Source: Methanomicrobiales archaeon
Lineage (GTDB): Archaea > Halobacteriota > Methanomicrobia > Methanomicrobiales > Methanospirillaceae
Direction: 5' to 3'
DNA: 56,356 nt
Assembly: GCA_012729535.1 (NCBI GenBank)
Contig: JAAYCY010000016.1
Location: 1-56,356 of the forward strand
Below are positions 55,103-56,356 of this stretch, piece after piece. Under the pieces are notes generated by a model that did not search any database, was not told the origin of the DNA, and saw only the letters and a program-made list of their open reading frames with translations. Each line of letters opens with the position of its first letter. The stretch's first letter is position 1. The translations under genes were made by a program, and so were the position numbers.

Positions 55103-55794
55103 TGGATTTTCCCCCTTGCTGCGTGAATTTGTTCTTCTGAGAAAATTTTCATTTTTGTTATGATGTCAGGTTTGATATCAACTATGTATTTAAACACCAG
55201 TGCGAGCACTGCACCCTCAAGTATTGCCAGGGGTATCTGAGTAACTGCAAAAACGCCCAGAAATGTAATAAATAGTCCGATAAAACCGACCTCCCCGGCA
55301 GGTACTGCAAGAGCAAGTTCAAGTGCGGTGATTACATAGGTAAACAAATCCGCAAGAGCCACTGCAATAAACACGGTGATATATATGTTAATTTTAGTGT
55401 CCTTTAATGCCCGATATACATAATAACCGAGAAATGGCCCGCATATTGCCATGGAAAAGGTGTTTGCCCCAAGAGTTGAAAGTCCACCATGGGCGAGGAA
55501 AAGTGCCTGGAAAAGGAGGACAATAAAACCAATGATCGCTGTGATAAAGGGACCAAAAACAATCGCAGAAAGACCCGTCCCTGTTGGATGAGAGCAACTG
55601 CCTGTTACAGAGGGGAGTTTTAATGCTGACAGGATGAAGATTAGAGCACCACAAATTCCTAACAAGGGGAGTGCATCCTTATTCTCGTCAATAGTCTGTT
55701 TTAATCGGACAAATCCGTAAATTACAAATGGGAGGGCAACAATCCACCAGATTGCGGCCCATAACGGGGGGAGAAATCCTTCCATTATGTGCAT
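55099..55794 (-). CDS. cbiM: Cobalt transport protein CbiM
   Basis: A 231-residue membrane protein, the S component that binds cobalt. It starts MHIMEGFLPPLWAAIWW; the N-terminal Met-His-x-Met-E-G motif supplies metal ligands. About seven helices follow, with SVTGSCSHPTGTGLSAI and LGANTFSMAICGPFLG, both conserved in the family. It is the first gene of the operon, with AGGAG six bases before its ATG. Confidence 0.93.
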   Translation of the reverse strand: MHIMEGFLPPLWAAIWWIVALPFVIYGFVRLKQTIDENKDALPLLGICGALIFILSALKLPSVTGSCSHPTGTGLSAIVFGPFITAIIGFIVLLFQALFLAHGGLSTLGANTFSMAICGPFLGYYVYRALKDTKINIYITVFIAVALADLFTYVITALELALAVPAGEVGFIGLFITFLGVFAVTQIPLAILEGAVLALVFKYIVDIKPDIITKMKIFSEEQIHAARGKIQ

Positions 55795-55800
55795 TTTTTA

Positions 55801-55858
55801 CTCCTAAAATAATTTTGTATTATCACTAATAAATTTGATCAAATAATGTGTTTAAACA
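55801..55858 (-). promoter_or_regulatory. Promoter and possible operator of the cbi operon
   Basis: AGGAG at 55801-55805 is the cbiM ribosome site. AAATTTATTA (55827-55836, minus strand) is a likely TATA box. Two perfect 10-bp palindromes lie at and upstream of it: TTTGATCAAA (55834-55843) and TGTTTAAACA (55849-55858), with centres 15 bases apart. Such an arrangement could bind a dimeric metal-responsive repressor; no regulator gene is in view and no cobalamin riboswitch is seen. Confidence 0.45.
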
Positions 55859-56356
55859 TAAAGGAAAATTTCTTGAGTTCTCTGTCTTCATTGAACATTC
55901 AGGAAAAAATCCCCTGATTGATAAATCTCATAGAATTTGGTAAGATATATGTGGGTAAAGGAGGATTGAAGAAAACGCGCCAAGGCTCATTTCTTTTGTA
56001 TTTTTAAAAATAAATTACAAACCAAGGATTTTGGCCCGGTTATTTGGACGGTTGTTATTGCTGAGTGGTTTTCTTCGGTTCTCTTTCGGGTATTTCCCGA
56101 ATCAAATCGAAGTCTATATATGATGATCAATGCAACTTTGTTATCCCACACGCTTCCTGAATCATCAGGAGCCGGCGGCCGGGGTTTGTTGTTTCGAGGG
56201 GACTGATACAAAAGTATATAAGTTTCTGCGAGCAACGTAAGAGGCCGTTTTAATGGAGAGCCGACGAATGCACGAGTTGCAATATCGGTTCTGACATAGG
56301 AATACTGGTAATGTGGATATCTGTCTACATCTGCCAATACTTTAAGTGATACAGTG
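55859..56356. other. Hairpin-rich region at the window end, no protein gene supported
   Basis: On the minus strand a frame open from the window edge to 55987 has no ATG start and unlikely composition, so it is not called. The region has perfect hairpins: CCTGA/TCAGG at about 56156-56169 and TTCGGG/CCCGAA near 56085-56101. A locally GC-rich stretch lies near 56171-56184. A minus-strand TATA-like TTATATACTTTT is at 56211-56222. A non-coding RNA read leftward from about 56190 is possible. The first 120 bases (55859-55980) are AT-rich upstream DNA of the cbi operon. Confidence 0.4.

Noticed and set aside
55795-56000. Cobalamin riboswitch upstream of cbiM
   Set aside because: The predicted leader is only about 15 nt and no B12-box-like sequence is seen.
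56120-56160. C/D box guide RNA (ATGATGA followed by CTGA)
   Set aside because: No D'/C' boxes or terminal stem, and the spacing is poor.
55987-56356. Open frame on the minus strand running off the window edge
   Set aside because: No ATG, composition unlike protein in its second half, and promoter-like and hairpin sequences inside it.

Overview
The window looks like chromosomal DNA of a methanogenic archaeon of the order Methanomicrobiales, most like Methanospirillum. This is an inference from gene content. The archaeal markers are a Methanomicrobiales-type (DUF3821-like) S-layer glycoprotein, a presenilin-like GxGD membrane protease, FEN-1 with a terminal PCNA-binding peptide, a stand-alone ATP-pyrophosphatase subunit of GMP synthase, an AK6-type adenylate kinase, CheW proteins and the anaerobic (cobalt-early) cobalamin pathway. 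Many starts sit in ATGA or TAATG stop/start overlaps. No rRNA, tRNA or CRISPR array was seen.

Layout. 1-3500: a glutamine synthetase family gene between two gene graveyards, one with an N-terminal transposase scrap and one with a CotH-kinase pseudogene that carries frameshifts and a nonsense codon. 3500-6260: a highly expressed S-layer gene with a long leader and a hairpin terminator. 6365-12064: an aminotransferase; a leftward operon of presenilin-like protease, ABC-2 exporter and DUF6125 protein; and rightward fen. 12145-14724: a secreted PKD-repeat protein. 14731-21017: leftward biosynthetic genes (CDP-alcohol phosphotransferase, AK6 kinase, hisC, argD, guaAB, pyrG, thioesterase). 21118-24866: a tight three-gene unit of glycosyltransferase, TPR/winged-helix protein and BrxD-like (DUF2791) ATPase. 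This is the best candidate for an undescribed system. 24856-29908: hisD and a chemosensory patch of three CheW proteins, an M50 protease and an unknown protein, with no CheA in view.

30312-36872: a small TPR protein, a decayed gene, a small membrane protein, chorismate mutase and the leftward arginine operon argC-CBS-argJ-argB. The operon ends in a thioredoxin-CcdA fusion whose best start codon is ATT. 37016-44987: a DNA repair island (mutS, mutL, class II photolyase, a MutY without an Fe-S site) with a radical SAM gene between. 45094-46623: an IS1634-like transposase that seems to lack catalytic aspartates, followed by a compact region of strong RNA hairpins. 47018-55794: one long leftward cobalt uptake and corrin ring operon in transcription order cbiM-N-Q-O-T-L-F-G-H-C-D-E. 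Its promoter region carries two 10-bp palindromes. The window ends in a hairpin-rich region without a convincing protein gene.

Functionally, cbiMNQO import cobalt for the corrin methyltransferases encoded behind them; cbiJ, cbiA, cbiB, cbiP and the cobaltochelatase must lie elsewhere. The arg genes cover the middle of ornithine synthesis and argD supplies the transaminase. MutS, endonuclease-type MutL, photolyase and MutY form a bacterial-style repair set.
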